64,000 nucleotides of DNA from Lates calcarifer (lineage: Eukaryota > Chordata > Actinopteri > Centropomidae). The position numbers and the translations under genes are program-made. The notes beneath the pieces are model-generated. The model had not been told where the DNA came from. It saw nothing but the letters and a program-made list of their open reading frames with translations, and did no database searches. The stretch is from assembly GCF_001640805.2 (NCBI RefSeq), contig NC_066852.1, positions 13,046,194 to 13,110,193 on the forward strand, given 5' to 3'. This document shows, one piece after another, positions 19,949-43,212 of the stretch (within the stretch, counting starts at the first letter, position 1; every line of letters starts with the position of its first letter).

Positions 19949-22900
19949 GTTAGTGATCCAGCTGTGGTAGTGGTCCATCCATCAGCATTGCATGCATTTT
20001 TTTTAAATCCAAAAACAGCCCATTATTAGGCTAGTTTTACTTAAAAAACAAAAAAAAATTGTAAAGTCTTCTACAAATTTTTGAGAATAAATCCATCCCA
20101 TTACTTTTCCCATTGCAGGAGATCAGCGATGATCCCCATCTGTTTGTGGAAGGCATCAGCTCCCATGACCTGAACCAGGGAGTTGTGGGGAACTGCTGGT
20201 TCGTTGCTGCCTGCTCCTGTCTGGCTTTGAAGCCACACCTCTGGAAGAAGGTTAGTTAAATTTTGGCTCATTTACCCTTTGAGTTGTGGGATTGGTGTAT
20301 TTGCTGTTGGTAAGCAAATATTAGTAAGGCTCAGGTCTTGTAGCTCTGATAAGCTGAGATCAAGCTGCAGGTACAGCAGCAGTGATGTAGAGGATTAAGC
20401 TTGAGACATGTAACCAGCTGTCACACAGTTCGTATCAGGACAGCACAGGAATTCACCTCAGGGGGTTAAATCATTATTGACCAAATTCCTCTGGCAAAGT
20501 GATATATAACTATGAGTGAAATTGTATTTGCTCATTGATGATATCACGTAAAATACTGTGATTTTCCATTTGTATGAATCCAACATAATACTTCAATAGC
20601 TTTGAACTTTTCAAGGTAAAAGTGTTGTTACATCTGGATGAGATTAATTAACTAAACTATAAAAATAAAAAAAATAAAAAACCTGTCTGTGAAACTAGTC
20701 GAAGATGCCTAAGATTCAAAATAGATTTACAAAACATATAAACTTATTTTTAAAAATAAATGAGCCTCCAACAAAATATAAACTTGAACATTACACTTTT
20801 TACAGGTACACCTAGCTAAAACTATTGTGGTCTAATACAACAATCTTGCAAGAAACCCCACCTTCATGAAAGCTATAATGTTCATTTTGTATTGAAAATG
20901 TCTTTAAACTAGAATGATAATTGTGGAGGATTCAGTTTGTGTTGCTATTGAATTACAGAGAGAATCTGAACATTGGATTTAACATGGAAGATTTATTGCA
21001 GTACTTTTGTATTAGACTGTGTTAGCTTCAGCAACCTGTACGTGCTGCCTGAGTGTTTATATCAAACAAGAAAAAGGGAGGCAACTTGAAAATAATGGAA
21101 GAGAATCTAGAGAACCTGATGATAAATGCTAAAATTTCAGCCACAAACTTTATGTTCAAGTTTTTTCCACTCCTGCTCAGAGAACTGAGTGTACAAAGTT
21201 GAACCTTTAGAGCCAGTGAGAGTCTTTGGAAGCTGTCCACTGTCACATATTTTGGTCTTATCCCTTAATCAGATCTTTCTGGTTAAAAGTTCCCAAAGTG
21301 ACGTATTAACTAAAATAAATAAACTAAAGTATCCAACACTTGTTTCTAGTATCATGAGCTTTAAGCAAGGAGACCATCACTTTGAAGTTATTAAAGCCAC
21401 ATACCTTCAGTTGATGACTGGATTCATATTTTTCACAATATTTTTTCTATCTTTTCTTTCTCTGAAAAGATTAGTATAATATAAATAATTGGTAGTTTGT
21501 GAAAACATGGTGAAAATGGATCATGTATATTACTCCTACATTCATCCCTTGTGTAATATCCTTTCTTTTGTGAAATTAAAAAACTCCAGCTTTTAATGGC
21601 ACACTCATATGTTCTAATTGTATTTTCAGTATATGTATATGTGTGTATATTGTGTAAAAATGATATCCAGAGGTCTACTTTGCTCTAAATTCTGTATGAT
21701 TGATGTATGATATGTGATTAGAAATTAAAAATGTTTTGCTGAATTTTTGTGTTTTTGTGTCTTTCCAGGTAATTCCTGACTGGAAGGAGCAGGAATGGGA
21801 TCCCAAGCACCCAGAAAACTATGCAGGAATCTTCCACTTCCAGTTCTGGGTGTTTGGAGAATGGGTGGATGTGGTGGTGGACGACCGGCTGCCTACGATC
21901 AACGGAGAACTCATCTACTGTCACTCAAAAACCAACAATGAATTCTGGAGCGCTCTACTGGAGAAGGCTTATGCCAAGTCAGTAAACCACTAATAATAAC
22001 AATATATTTGCAATACATAATATTAACACTCCAACTTCTAACTAAACTTGTGTTTGTGTGTCCAGGCTCTCTGGCTGCTATGAGTCACTTGAGGGGGGAA
22101 ACACAGGAGATGCTGTGGTGGATTTCAGTGGAGCGGTGGCCGAAGCCATCAACCTGGAGGCAGAGGCCTACTACAAAGACCAGAAAAAACAAGACCAGCT
22201 GTTTGAGGATCTACTGAAGGTCTACGACCGTGGAGGAATCATAAGCTGCTCCATTAAGGTTTGTACTGTCTCTGAGAGTTCACGTCTTCATACTTGAGAG
22301 AAAATGGCCACAGTGGACTATTTGTTTTTCACAATTTCATCAGGCACAGCCTCATGAAATTGAGGCCAAGATGGCAAATGGGCTAGTGAAAGGCCATGCA
22401 TATTCAGTTACTGCGGTGAAGAAGGTGCGCCTGGGTCATGGGCTGCTGGCCTACTTCAAGAACGAAACCATCCCTCTGATCCGCATGAGGAACCCCTGGG
22501 GCAAGATTGAGTGGAAAGGAGCCTGGAGTGATAGGTGAGAGGTGGTTAGAGTTCAGTTATTTTTCCATTACAGGTGATAAGATGGAATAGTCATTGTCTG
22601 TAGATTTAAAAAGTGACTGTAAAAAGTCAGTAATTTGCTCCTTCATGGAGAACAGAGGCTGTGGTCAGCTTAAATTCATAGCAGTTACACTAGATTAGAC
22701 TAGCAAAAAATTATAAAAACATGCAAAGAAACTTATCAAACTTATCCTGTGGAATCATCCACTTCCATCTACTCTCCATCCATATGCTCAGTGTACTCAA
22801 AAAGTCATGTTTGTGCATGTAAATATGGTTCTGTCCGGTGGAAGAACTCAGAGGCTCACCTGGGACATGCATAATGATTGAGCTACAAGTAATTTGCCAT

Positions 22901-25900
22901 ATTGTAGTGACACATACTGAGCATATGGAGGGACAGCAACGACATGGACATTGCCTCAGGAGTGGTCTGTCTTTTTCCTGATGTGGAATCACTTTTGAAA
23001 TCTAATGTAATTGTAACCTGGTAACAGCATCTACTCTGTGAAAAAACATAATACGAACTTTTAAAAGCATTTTATGATTCAAAAGGTGGATATTTTGTGG
23101 ATGCTAACTTCATTAAGTATTAACCATTTCCGTTACTTGTTGTGTGTCAGCTCTGAGGAATGGTCACAGGTTGGTGATATGGAGAGGGGAAACCTTGGCA
23201 TCACAGTGGAGGATGATGGAGAGTTCTGGTAAGTGATTAAAATGGTCTACCTGTGGAGTTTAACTCTTCCTTGAGACTGTAATAATGCATATTCTGTTTG
23301 CATCCACAGGATGTCATTTACAGACTGGTGCAAGTACTTCACAGATGCAGATGTTTGCCGTCTCATCAATACTTCCCTGATCAGTATCCATAAGACATGG
23401 AACGAGGTTGTGCACTTTGGGAGCTGGACCAAAAACGCAGAGCCGCTGTTAAACCGCTGCGGCGGCTGTGCTAACCACAAGCAGACATTCCTGCAGAACC
23501 CACAGGTACCAACACTGCTCCAGATGGACTCTCTCCTGAAATCAGCTGTCTTCATGCAGATGTGTACCTGTATAATAATAATAATAATACATTTTATTTA
23601 GAAGTGCCTCACTTCTTAATAATCACTCCTTTCCAACTTCTTTTGCAGTATTTGTTTGATGTTACCAAGGAGGAGGATGAAGTTCTAGTCTCTTTGCAAC
23701 AAAGAGACATGAAGATCCACAGAAGAATTGGTCAAGGAGAAAATCTGACCATCGGGTTCAGTCTCTTTAAGGTAACTGATCTATTAAACAGTCAAGAGCT
23801 GAATAAGTGTGTGCTGCATGATAAGCACTAGAGGACTAAGAAACCAGGGACAGATAACGGTAAAAATTCCGAGGGTTTGTGCAACATTGTATAAAGATCA
23901 GAACGAGATTGACTGGAGAGGAGTTCATTACAGAGGAAATTGTGTTTGTCTCGGACAAGAACATAAGTCAAATGTTAGTTTGTTGTGTGAGACTGACGAG
24001 GGATGAGTTCATAACAGAGGAAATGGTGTTCGTCTGGGTCGAGGACGTTATTCAAGTGTTAGTTTATTTTGGGGGAGAAATCGGGTTCATTCCATCACAT
24101 TTTGGCTTTCATTTTGGTCAAAGAATTTGGCTTTATTTGACTTTTGTACTCATCTGTTGGGCCAACAAGTGACGAGGTTTTGAGTGTTTTTAATGACAGG
24201 CAGACATTACTTGATAGGTTTATCAGAACCAAAACAGGCCATTTCAACAAGGGGCTAAATTATACGTAATTAAACACGAAGAATGCACATTCTTTAGGTG
24301 ATTGCTTCAAGCTGAAACACAGAATGGAAGCAAACACACATGGTGACTGTTTTTTCTAAACTCTCAGTAAGATGCAGCCTGTTCCAGTGGCCTGTGTTTT
24401 CGTGCCCTGCTTAGGCAGCCATTACAGAAATTTCATGTTGTTTGGTGGCTGCTGGAGATGTTTTTAAAAAGCTGTGCGCACTCCTTCTGTTGTGAAACCT
24501 CAGCCTCACAAAAAGGTAGAGTTATATATGGATAGAGAGCAACATTCACAAAGCTTAATTAGCTCAGATGTTTTTCAGTAGAGGTTTTAACCGTTTATTT
24601 AATTGTGAAGCCATTGCAGTTCTATTCTAAAGCAACTGGAAAACGTGCTAGACTGGTTTTTATCTTACATGCAGGGATTAGACTGTTACATTCACATCAG
24701 GTCATGTAACTGTGTACAGCAAAAAACTGGCATCACATTTCCCGTAGTGTGATTTACTTGTCAGAGATCTGGCTAAGTTCAAACACACACTTTATGCTCT
24801 TATCATGCTGACAGAAGTGCTGCCAAAGGGGCAAGTTCTGGACAGTAATAAATGCTGGTGCCACAAGGCACAGGGCTTGTGATTAAAAAAAGCAGCTGTG
24901 TGCACACAGTCTGATGAACGGCTGTTAGTTTGAAACCTTAACTTGAATTTAACCCATGTCATCTATGATCATCGTGAAAGAGACTTCCTTTATGTGATGG
25001 ACTCCAGACACTGGACATTGTTGTGAACACTGTTGTCATCCACTACTGTGTCTACTGTGTACTACTTTGTGTTGAGAGGTGTGTCCTCAATAAAAACTTT
25101 CAGTCATAGCAGGGAATTTAATCAAATTGCCAGTTTTAAGACTTATAACTTAATAAATAAATAAATATTAACCCCTGACTGTGCACCGACACCTGTTTGG
25201 AGTTCAAAGACCATGATTATTATGGTTGACTGCTAACTACTCGAGCAAGAGGGACATGCATTGTAACCCTGGAGCATATCCAACAGGATTTTCTTTTTTT
25301 ATAACTGATCACACCATTCATCTCACAGGTAAAACCCAGTAAGAATTGAACTTAGTAACACAGAAAGAATACACCTTTCCTGTGTATTGAATTAAAAATG
25401 TGTTCACTATTCTGCCACCAGGGGGCAGAATATGTCTATGCAGCAAACAGCAAATTTGTGTGTTGTCTATGTATTATAAATATATGTATTGTGTCTTAAA
25501 CACACAATACGCTGAGCAAAAAATTAAGGAGTGTGTATCTAAAATGCTGGTGGGTTACCTTTTTGTGTTATAGCATGAGATGAGGCAACACACACAGTTC
25601 ATCACAGTCTAACCACAGTGGTTGTTTTTAACTAGAATCCCAGCTTTGAGTTTACATAGACCATGAGAAACCTGGTTTTCCATCCTCCTGTTTACATGAC
25701 TCCCATACTGTCGAGGTTTATGTTAGTCTTTGCACAGTTGTGTCTCAGCCACTATGTTTTGTACAAACAAAGAATGGTCAGAACCAAATGGATTTCTTCT
25801 TCCAGGTGGAACTGAACAGGAAGTATCGAATGCATGACATCCTGACACAACCATGCGTGGCGACGTCCACCTACATCAACGCTCGGACAGTGTTTTTGAG

Positions 25901-27236
25901 AAGCATGCTGCCAAAGAGCCGCTACGTCATCATCCCCACCACCTTCAAGCCTCTCACACTGGGGGATTACATGATTCGAGTTTTTACTGATGTGGACTCA
26001 GGGTGCAGGTACGACTGTGGTGACAGTGAGTGGTTGAGTCGATGTAAATCATCAGCATGGCTGCGCATAATTCTGGCAGACAGAAATGTAATGTTCACAT
26101 ATCTTACAATTATCAGGTCTTAAGAAACACTTACAGGGAAGTGAGAAGCAACTGTTCTTTGGCTGCTCTTATCAGACATTGATGGATGGATGATATCCAA
26201 GAAAAGCACACAAATGAGTGTTTTGGAGAGTATAAAATTTACTTAACTAATTTAATGGTTGTTGACGGGCTGTTCACATTAAATCACTTACAAATCAACA
26301 TCACTCTCCAACTGCTTTTCTTGGCCAAAGATTTTTATTTTGTTTCTGACATTCTTGTTGGCAAATCTAAACACGGGACAGAAATCATGTTTGCTCACAC
26401 CCAGGTCACCCAGGCCATCCATGTCGACGAAACACAGACATAATGTCACTCAGCGCTCTGATAGCAGCATCTAAGTCAGACTATCAAGACTCAGCCTCTC
26501 TCCTGTTCCTTTAATTCTCCTCTACTCTCATAGGGAGCTGGTAGAGGATAAGCCAAAAGTACGATGCTGGAGTTCATTTCTGGGATACCCACAGGCTGTG
26601 ACTCACGTCTACGTCCACGGAGCAGAGGGGCTGCAGAACCAGGACAGCACCGGAGGTTAGAGGATGTCCCAGAGGCTAGACTTTACCCACAGATCTACTA
26701 AGCCTTCAGTCCACCAGTGTAGTCTACTGAAACGTGTCTTTCACATGCAGGTGCAGACCCCTACGTGATCATATCCTGTGAGGGTAAATCAGTGCAGTCC
26801 ACCATCAAGAAGGACACCCTGCAACCAGAATTTGCAACCAGTGGCATCTTCTACAGGAAGAAGCCCAGAAAGCCCCTAACTGTGGAGGTAAGATGGCATC
26901 TGTCTGGTCTTGATGACTGTAATTAATCTCAGCGACCGGCAGTGCGAAGGGAAAGCTTGTATCCCCCAAAATGAAGCCTTTTTTTCAGCTAAAAGACAAT
27001 GTAATGTTTCTAATCTGGGACAGTAAAATGAAAACTGACTGTTCTCCCCTCAGGTGTGGAACAGCAACGCGGTGAAGGACGAGTTTATGGGCCAAGTGGT
27101 GCTGTCTGGGTCGGTGAAGGACACCACCGAACCTCAAAAGCTTCAGCTGAGGAAGCAAGGTCGGCAGATGGCCGACGAGATGCCCGGTTACATCAGCCTG
27201 AGGATCATCACTTCGACTCAGCTGACCGCCATGTGA
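19784..27236 (+). CDS. capn6: Calpain of the CAPN5/CAPN6 class with intact catalytic triad
   Basis: Twelve exons: 19784-19948, 20119-20250, 21769-21977, 22066-22258, 22344-22534, 23151-23228, 23310-23505, 23649-23771, 25806-26008, 26534-26655, 26751-26887, 27054-27236. They give 643 residues, the length of CAPN5/CAPN6 (about 640). The order is a short N-terminal segment, protease core (about 25-345), C2-like/domain III (about 345-495) and C-terminal C2 domain (about 510-640); there are no penta-EF hands, so this is a non-classical calpain. Catalytic residues are visible: Cys81 in GNCWF, His251 in VKGHAYSVT and Asn283 in RMRNPWG. Position between dcx and pak3 says CAPN6, whereas human CAPN6 lacks the Cys; by sequence it resembles CAPN5 strongly ([26 protein letters not shown]). 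It is probably the CAPN6 orthologue in an ancestral, active form; a capn5 co-orthologue is the alternative. Expected role: Ca2+-dependent cytosolic cysteine protease. Confidence 0.93.
20119..20250 (+). CDS. capn6: Calpain exon 2 (catalytic Cys)
   Basis: 44 codons, phase 0 on both sides. They include [20 protein letters not shown], with the nucleophile Cys81 in the canonical GNCWF context and the oxyanion Gln (Q75) six residues before it. Confidence 0.95.
20251..21768 (+). other. capn6: Calpain intron 2
   Basis: 1.5-kb AT-rich intron, GTTAGT to TTTCCAG. Nothing recognisable inside. Confidence 0.85.
21769..21977 (+). CDS. capn6: Calpain exon 3 (protease core PC1)
   Basis: 209 nt encoding [20 protein letters not shown] through [14 protein letters not shown]. 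These are highly conserved core motifs ([22 protein letters not shown]). The donor is GTCAGT, splitting the last Lys codon. Confidence 0.95.
22066..22258 (+). CDS. capn6: Calpain exon 4
   Basis: 193 nt encoding [20 protein letters not shown] and on to [10 protein letters not shown]. It is the linker between core subdomains PC1 and PC2, and the calpain motif GCYE-LEGG is visible. Confidence 0.95.
22344..22534 (+). CDS. capn6: Calpain exon 5 (catalytic His and Asn)
   Basis: 191 nt encoding [20 protein letters not shown] and then [18 protein letters not shown]. His251 and Asn283 of the catalytic triad are both present, with the conserved Trp after Asn-Pro. Confidence 0.95.
22535..23150 (+). other. 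capn6: Calpain intron 5
   Basis: 616-nt intron, GTGAGA to GTGTCAG. No feature recognised. Confidence 0.85.
23151..23228 (+). CDS. capn6: Calpain exon 6
   Basis: 78 nt encoding [20 protein letters not shown] followed by DDGEF. The Trp codon is split across a GTAAGT donor. DDGEFW closes the protease core in all calpains. Confidence 0.93.
23310..23505 (+). CDS. capn6: Calpain exon 7
   Basis: 196 nt encoding [20 protein letters not shown] through [15 protein letters not shown]. This is the transition from core to C2-like domain III (GGC-N-TF-QNPQ signature). Confidence 0.95.
23649..23771 (+). CDS. capn6: Calpain exon 8
   Basis: 41 codons, phase 0 on both sides: [20 protein letters not shown] then [11 protein letters not shown]. 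Part of domain III. Confidence 0.94.
23905..24072 (+). repeat. Two imperfect tandem copies of an 84-bp unit
   Basis: Unit 1 starts GAGATTGACTGGAGAGGAGT at 23905 and unit 2 starts GAGACTGACGAGGGATGAGT at 23989. Both go on through CAGAGGAAAT-GTGTT and AGTGTTAGTTT-like ends with scattered substitutions. Confidence 0.8.
25415..25429 (+). promoter_or_regulatory. CTCF-type binding motif
   Basis: CCACCAGGGGGCAGA agrees with the vertebrate CTCF core CCASYAGRGGGCRS. It sits in calpain intron 8. Flanking bases make it part of a near-palindrome (TTCTGCC...GGCAGAA). Confidence 0.45.
25806..26008 (+). CDS. capn6: Calpain exon 9
   Basis: 203 nt after a 2-kb intron: [20 protein letters not shown], then [20 protein letters not shown] and VFTDVDSGC. 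It is the end of domain III (YVIIPTTF motif). Confidence 0.95.
26009..26533 (+). other. capn6: Calpain intron 9
   Basis: 525-nt intron, GTACGA to CTCATAG. Nothing recognisable. Confidence 0.85.
26534..26655 (+). CDS. capn6: Calpain exon 10 (start of C2 domain)
   Basis: 122 nt encoding [20 protein letters not shown] and then [19 protein letters not shown]. The first beta-strand of the terminal C2 domain ([12 protein letters not shown]) is seen. Confidence 0.94.
26751..26887 (+). CDS. capn6: Calpain exon 11 (C2 domain)
   Basis: 137 nt encoding [20 protein letters not shown] and on to [13 protein letters not shown]. The DPYVII strand is typical of C2 domains. Confidence 0.94.
27054..27236 (+). 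CDS. capn6: Calpain exon 12 (stop codon)
   Basis: 60 codons plus [23 protein letters not shown] through [17 protein letters not shown]...DEFMGQV is the last C2 strand pair of CAPN5/6. Confidence 0.95.
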   Translation: MWNSNAVKDEFMGQVVLSGSVKDTTEPQKLQLRKQGRQMADEMPGYISLRIITSTQLTAM

Positions 27237-27890
27237 CCTTGTCTGTGACCCCGGAAGTGAGCGCTGAATCGTGTTCAGTGCCAAACTATGTGGAGTACAA
27301 TCTTGTGAGACTTAACTTGACGCGTGCCATCATGAGTGCACTAAAATTGACTGTTTACTACCACTGTATGCCGCATGTGATTACACTGAGCTGAATTTTA
27401 GACTTTTATTCAAATGTTGATTACTTTTAATGTTGAGAGGTGAACAGGGAACTATTGGACAGACTGAATGTCACTTCCTGTTAATGTTTTCAATTACCCT
27501 TGTTAATTTTTAAGTAATTTTTTATAACTTATAAAACATTTTTTATTGGCATTTTTGCTTGTGAAGATGGCATTCCTGTTTTTTGTTACATCATGGATAC
27601 TGTGAGAAATATGGCAGTATTTTGTCATTACAAGTCTTACCATACAATTATCATAACTATGGCCTATATGGTCAGTCTCTCCTCTTAAGTTAAATCAAGT
27701 CATCATTATGTAGTGTAGCCTACTATATGTACATCTCATAATTCATGTATCTTTTTCTTTAATGCACCTTCTGTTCCTTTCTTTCATCACTTCATATCCA
27801 TGTTTCATTCTCATGATTTTTAACAAAACATTAACATTATTAACATTAACAAGCTCTGAATGGCATAATAAATTGAAGTCAACCTAAGAG
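27237..27890 (+). other. capn6: Probable calpain 3' UTR
   Basis: AT-rich, non-coding sequence after the TGA, up to an AATAAA at 27867-27872. It holds a 29-nt stretch (27672-27700) repeated in inverted orientation at 34077-34105. The UTR end is inferred. Confidence 0.5.
27867..27872 (+). terminator. capn6: Candidate calpain poly(A) signal
   Basis: AATAAA in GCATAATAAATTG, about 630 nt after the stop codon. T-rich sequence follows at 27928-27950. Confidence 0.45.
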
Positions 27891-28164
27891 GGCATGATAG
27901 CCTACAAGTAGAGTTGTCACAACTCTGGTTTTCTTCCTCTTTTTTATTTCAGTCCAGTTCCCAAACTGCAATATTTTGTTTTTTTACACTCAAGACACAG
28001 CCATGCACAATTCAAAGTTCAAAAAGTCTATTGCTTCAACCACAATTAAAAATAGTTTATCCAAAACCTCATTTCCCCGTCACTCATTTGTCCTTTTTCA
28101 AAGATGGGGAAAGGCCTGCTGAGGTATGCCAGATGGATCAGCAGTTTTACAAAGCTAGACAATA

Positions 28165-28200
28165 ATAAGAGTAATAATAATAATAATGATAATAATAATT
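28165..28200. repeat. (AAT)n-rich microsatellite
   Basis: Runs of AAT/ATA triplets broken by GAG and GAT units. Confidence 0.8.
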
Positions 28201-28994
28201 TAAAAAGTAACATTTTTTGTCTTTGTTCCATTCTCGATACACATTAATAGAGGAATTTTCACACCACGTGTACAGGTTTACACATTCAGAAGATAGGAAT
28301 GTACAGGCGCAACCACAGAAAAGGGGCACGTCAGCGGTGTCTCTTGTCCCAAAATTCACCTTTGTGCTCATAGTTCAGACCTGTACATGGGGCAGAGGCC
28401 AAAACGTCCCCGGGGCCGGCGAAGCTTTCCTGACAGGCCACCCACACCTACTGCGCACACACACACTTACATGTACTAACACTCAGCAGTGGTACTCAGG
28501 ACAGACTGTGTGGGCCAGCACACAGAGTGCTGCATTCACCGGCTCTCTGTCCAGATGAAGGAGTGTCCGATAATTAAGCCCAAACAGGAGAGCTGGATCC
28601 AGGAGTGCAGAGACAGTGTGTGTGTGTTAGTTTTTGTTGTTCTCTTTTTTGATTTCCAGGGTGCAAAACATTTATTGATACATACCATAGAGCAACCTGA
28701 ATATTGTCATTTTTAAGTTACATAATTCTGAAAAAGGGGGGTTTTCCCATCATATTTACATACATACATACATATCCTAACAATCTTAACCTATTTGAAG
28801 ATGAGATACAGTGTATAGTTTGTTTTACATGCATGAATTCTGTTGCATCCTCCTGTCTAACGTCACTCCTTCATCTTCTGTACATTTGCTGTACAATGGA
28901 GGTACAATATGACTAAGCAGCTACCCTGCACCTCAAAGTTAAGGTGGACAACACGAGTGAGGCATCTTCTAGTGCAGATTGAGGTAGCCCCCTA

Positions 28995-29020
28995 ACACAC
29001 ACACACACACACACACACAA
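28995..29020. repeat. (CA)n microsatellite
   Basis: About 13 CA units without interruption, followed by more CA-rich sequence to 29030. Confidence 0.9.
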
Positions 29021-31460
29021 GCACACACACGCTCACGCACAGAGGGATGCTACATGGGAAACGCCTGACGAAGCTACCAAACACAGACACAAAGGAGATA
29101 ACTTCTGAACAGGAATCAAGTTTAAATGCCAACAGGGGTGTGTGGAGGGAATGTTAGGAAACAGCATGAACCTCTACTACGGTTTCTGATTTTCAGTGCT
29201 CATTAGGGACGAGGTACAATCATGAAATGGCACTCACTACTTCGGTCAGTGGATAACATTCCCCTCCTTCTCTAATCAGCATGCACCTCCAAAAAAACAC
29301 TCAATACAAAAACGCACAGGTCACGCGAGAAAAGTCACATAAGACACCATTGAAAGACAAAAGGACACTGAAGCATGAATGAGCTGCACTGAAGTACCAA
29401 AGGAGAGGGAGAGGGAGGGGGCAGGTGGATGAGGAGAACAGTTGGTGCCCAGTCCCTTAGTAGACATGAATGTTGTCAAATATCACCTGAAAAGATCAGT
29501 CCAAACATGTATTGTCACAGTCATATAATGTAGACTGCAAGACCACAAGATGTACTAATGTCACATGCTTATACTCATTTTCCATATAGGACAACAGTCG
29601 CCATAAATAACTGTTCAAATCATGGATTAATTACATGATGAGGAAAATCTCTCTCTCCCTATATGTCTTGTTGCAGACTATTATTTTGACTGATATTTTA
29701 GATTGAGCGTATTGATTTTTGTAAAGGATGCTTGGGACATAGCTAAACTGAAAAAATGTTGCACTGGACGTCCATCTGACTAATCACATGACCTTCTGTT
29801 TGCTACTGTTATTAAAACAAGCACTCATTTGAAAATCTTAAAACACTGGGATTTACAGTTACACACTATCCACTGTGTGTCAGCACCTTGAAGAGGACTA
29901 TCCATCACCAAATACAGATATTTATATGAAAATATTTATATTTCTGTTCAGTCTCTGATCTAGTATTTGTCTTTCCTGCTATTTCATAATTAATTGTTAG
30001 ATGAAATAAAAAGAAGGGCTTGACATAAATTATGCTGATTTGTCTGCCCTATTCTGATGTTATTTACAACATGGTACATCATGAAGGGAAAAAAAGAAAG
30101 CCACAAATACTAGTGTGGATAATCCTATTTGAGATGCTTGTACAAAATGAATGCCATAGTGTATGTGTATTTTAAAATGTGTAATCTGTGTAATTAGCAG
30201 ATGAAATGCTTGAAACCCTGACCCTGACCCCATCTGACTGTGAATGTGCACTATTTTAGTCTATAGATTTAAATATGTGACATGTAATCTATATGTCAGT
30301 GTGATCATGTGTCTGTCACTGCATCACAACAGTAAAATATGTAACACTTAACCGTTGGAATCAAAAAGAAATTGTGCATTTTATATATTTAAAATGTAAT
30401 GTTTGCACAGTGTTTCAATATTTTAAACAGGCAGAGCATTAAATCTGATTATATGTGGTAAGGTTAGGGAAGAAAGTCAGTAAATTAACTGCAGGTAACC
30501 TTCATAAACTTTCTGAGAGAGACTGTCTGAGAGGAGCCTTCTCAAATGAAATGCGAGACCCGTATCTCTTCACTGACATGACGCAGATTACTGAAGGATG
30601 TTTAAAGCTGGCATAGGTCATGTGAAATTATTCCTGACTTTTTCCCCTGTAGCTGCACCCCTACACACATTCACACACACACACTCATACACATGTACAC
30701 AAAAATCTACCACCTTGAGATGTGACAATCTGCAGAGGAGTAGCAGTGTTTCTGCACAGAGCCGTAGTCATGCAGGCAAAGGTTGGGTCCAGAGTCACTC
30801 TCTCACATCAGCTGGTCACTGCAGGTGCAGGTGTGGCCTGATCGTGCTCCGTGGAGGGGCTAGAGGAAAGAAAACCAAGCCTACAGCTGGCCAAGGAAGG
30901 AATCGAGGGCTCTTCAGTTTTGTTAAGTTTCTCCTCTTCACTCCTGAAGCTGAAACTGAGCACACTTCCTTTTCAAATTTTTTCACCCTTTTTGTTTTTT
31001 CGTTATGATTATTTTTTTTTTTTTTGGAGTTTGGGGAGCGACCACTTCCCAAACAAGACGTATGACACAAAGAGATGTGCACAGTTTTTGCACACACACA
31101 CACATACACGCGCCCAAACACGCACACATACTTGTGATGGACTGCTCTACATGTACAGAGAGTGCTGGAGAAGTAAACAAAGAGGCAAGGTCTTTTCAGC
31201 AGCATGGGCCGAGAGGCTGCAAGGCCAGATGTCCGTTCTACATATGAGGCCTGGGGGTCTTTTGTCCTTGTGCTGTCACCGTAAGTCACACAAACCCCCC
31301 ACCCCCCACCATCCCACCCTCCTCCTCCTTGTGCTGTCACTGTCACGTCACCCGCCACCCGTACACCCAAGTCCCTGCCTGCCCCGCCCTGCTCCCCGCC
31401 CCCATGAACGCACACAACACAGGCAGGGCTCCAGCCTCGGGTGCGGACAGAGGGCACTCC

Positions 31461-43212
<11,752 letters not shown>

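Larger units (their letters stand above)
23772..25805 (+). other. capn6: Calpain intron 8
   Basis: 2.0-kb intron, the longest in the gene. It carries two tandem 84-bp units (23905-24072), a CTCF-type motif (25415-25429) and a short inverted repeat (25486-25510). No exon was seen. Confidence 0.85.
27891..31460. other. Convergent region between calpain and pak3; holds the pak3 3' UTR
   Basis: The two genes point at each other here. It includes an AAT repeat (28165-28200), a (CA)n tract (28995-29020), further CA-rich stretches (30665-30700, 31081-31130) and a C-rich stretch (31290-31410). Long reading frames at 30816-31540 run through these simple repeats and have no domain content. On the minus strand, pak3's 3' UTR begins at 31460; its end was not determined. 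A minus-strand AATAAA (TTTATT at 28671-28676) is one candidate. Confidence 0.6.

Noticed and set aside
25086..25091. AATAAA in calpain intron 8 as a premature poly(A) site
   Set aside because: The gene continues in frame with four more exons; no evidence for a truncated isoform.
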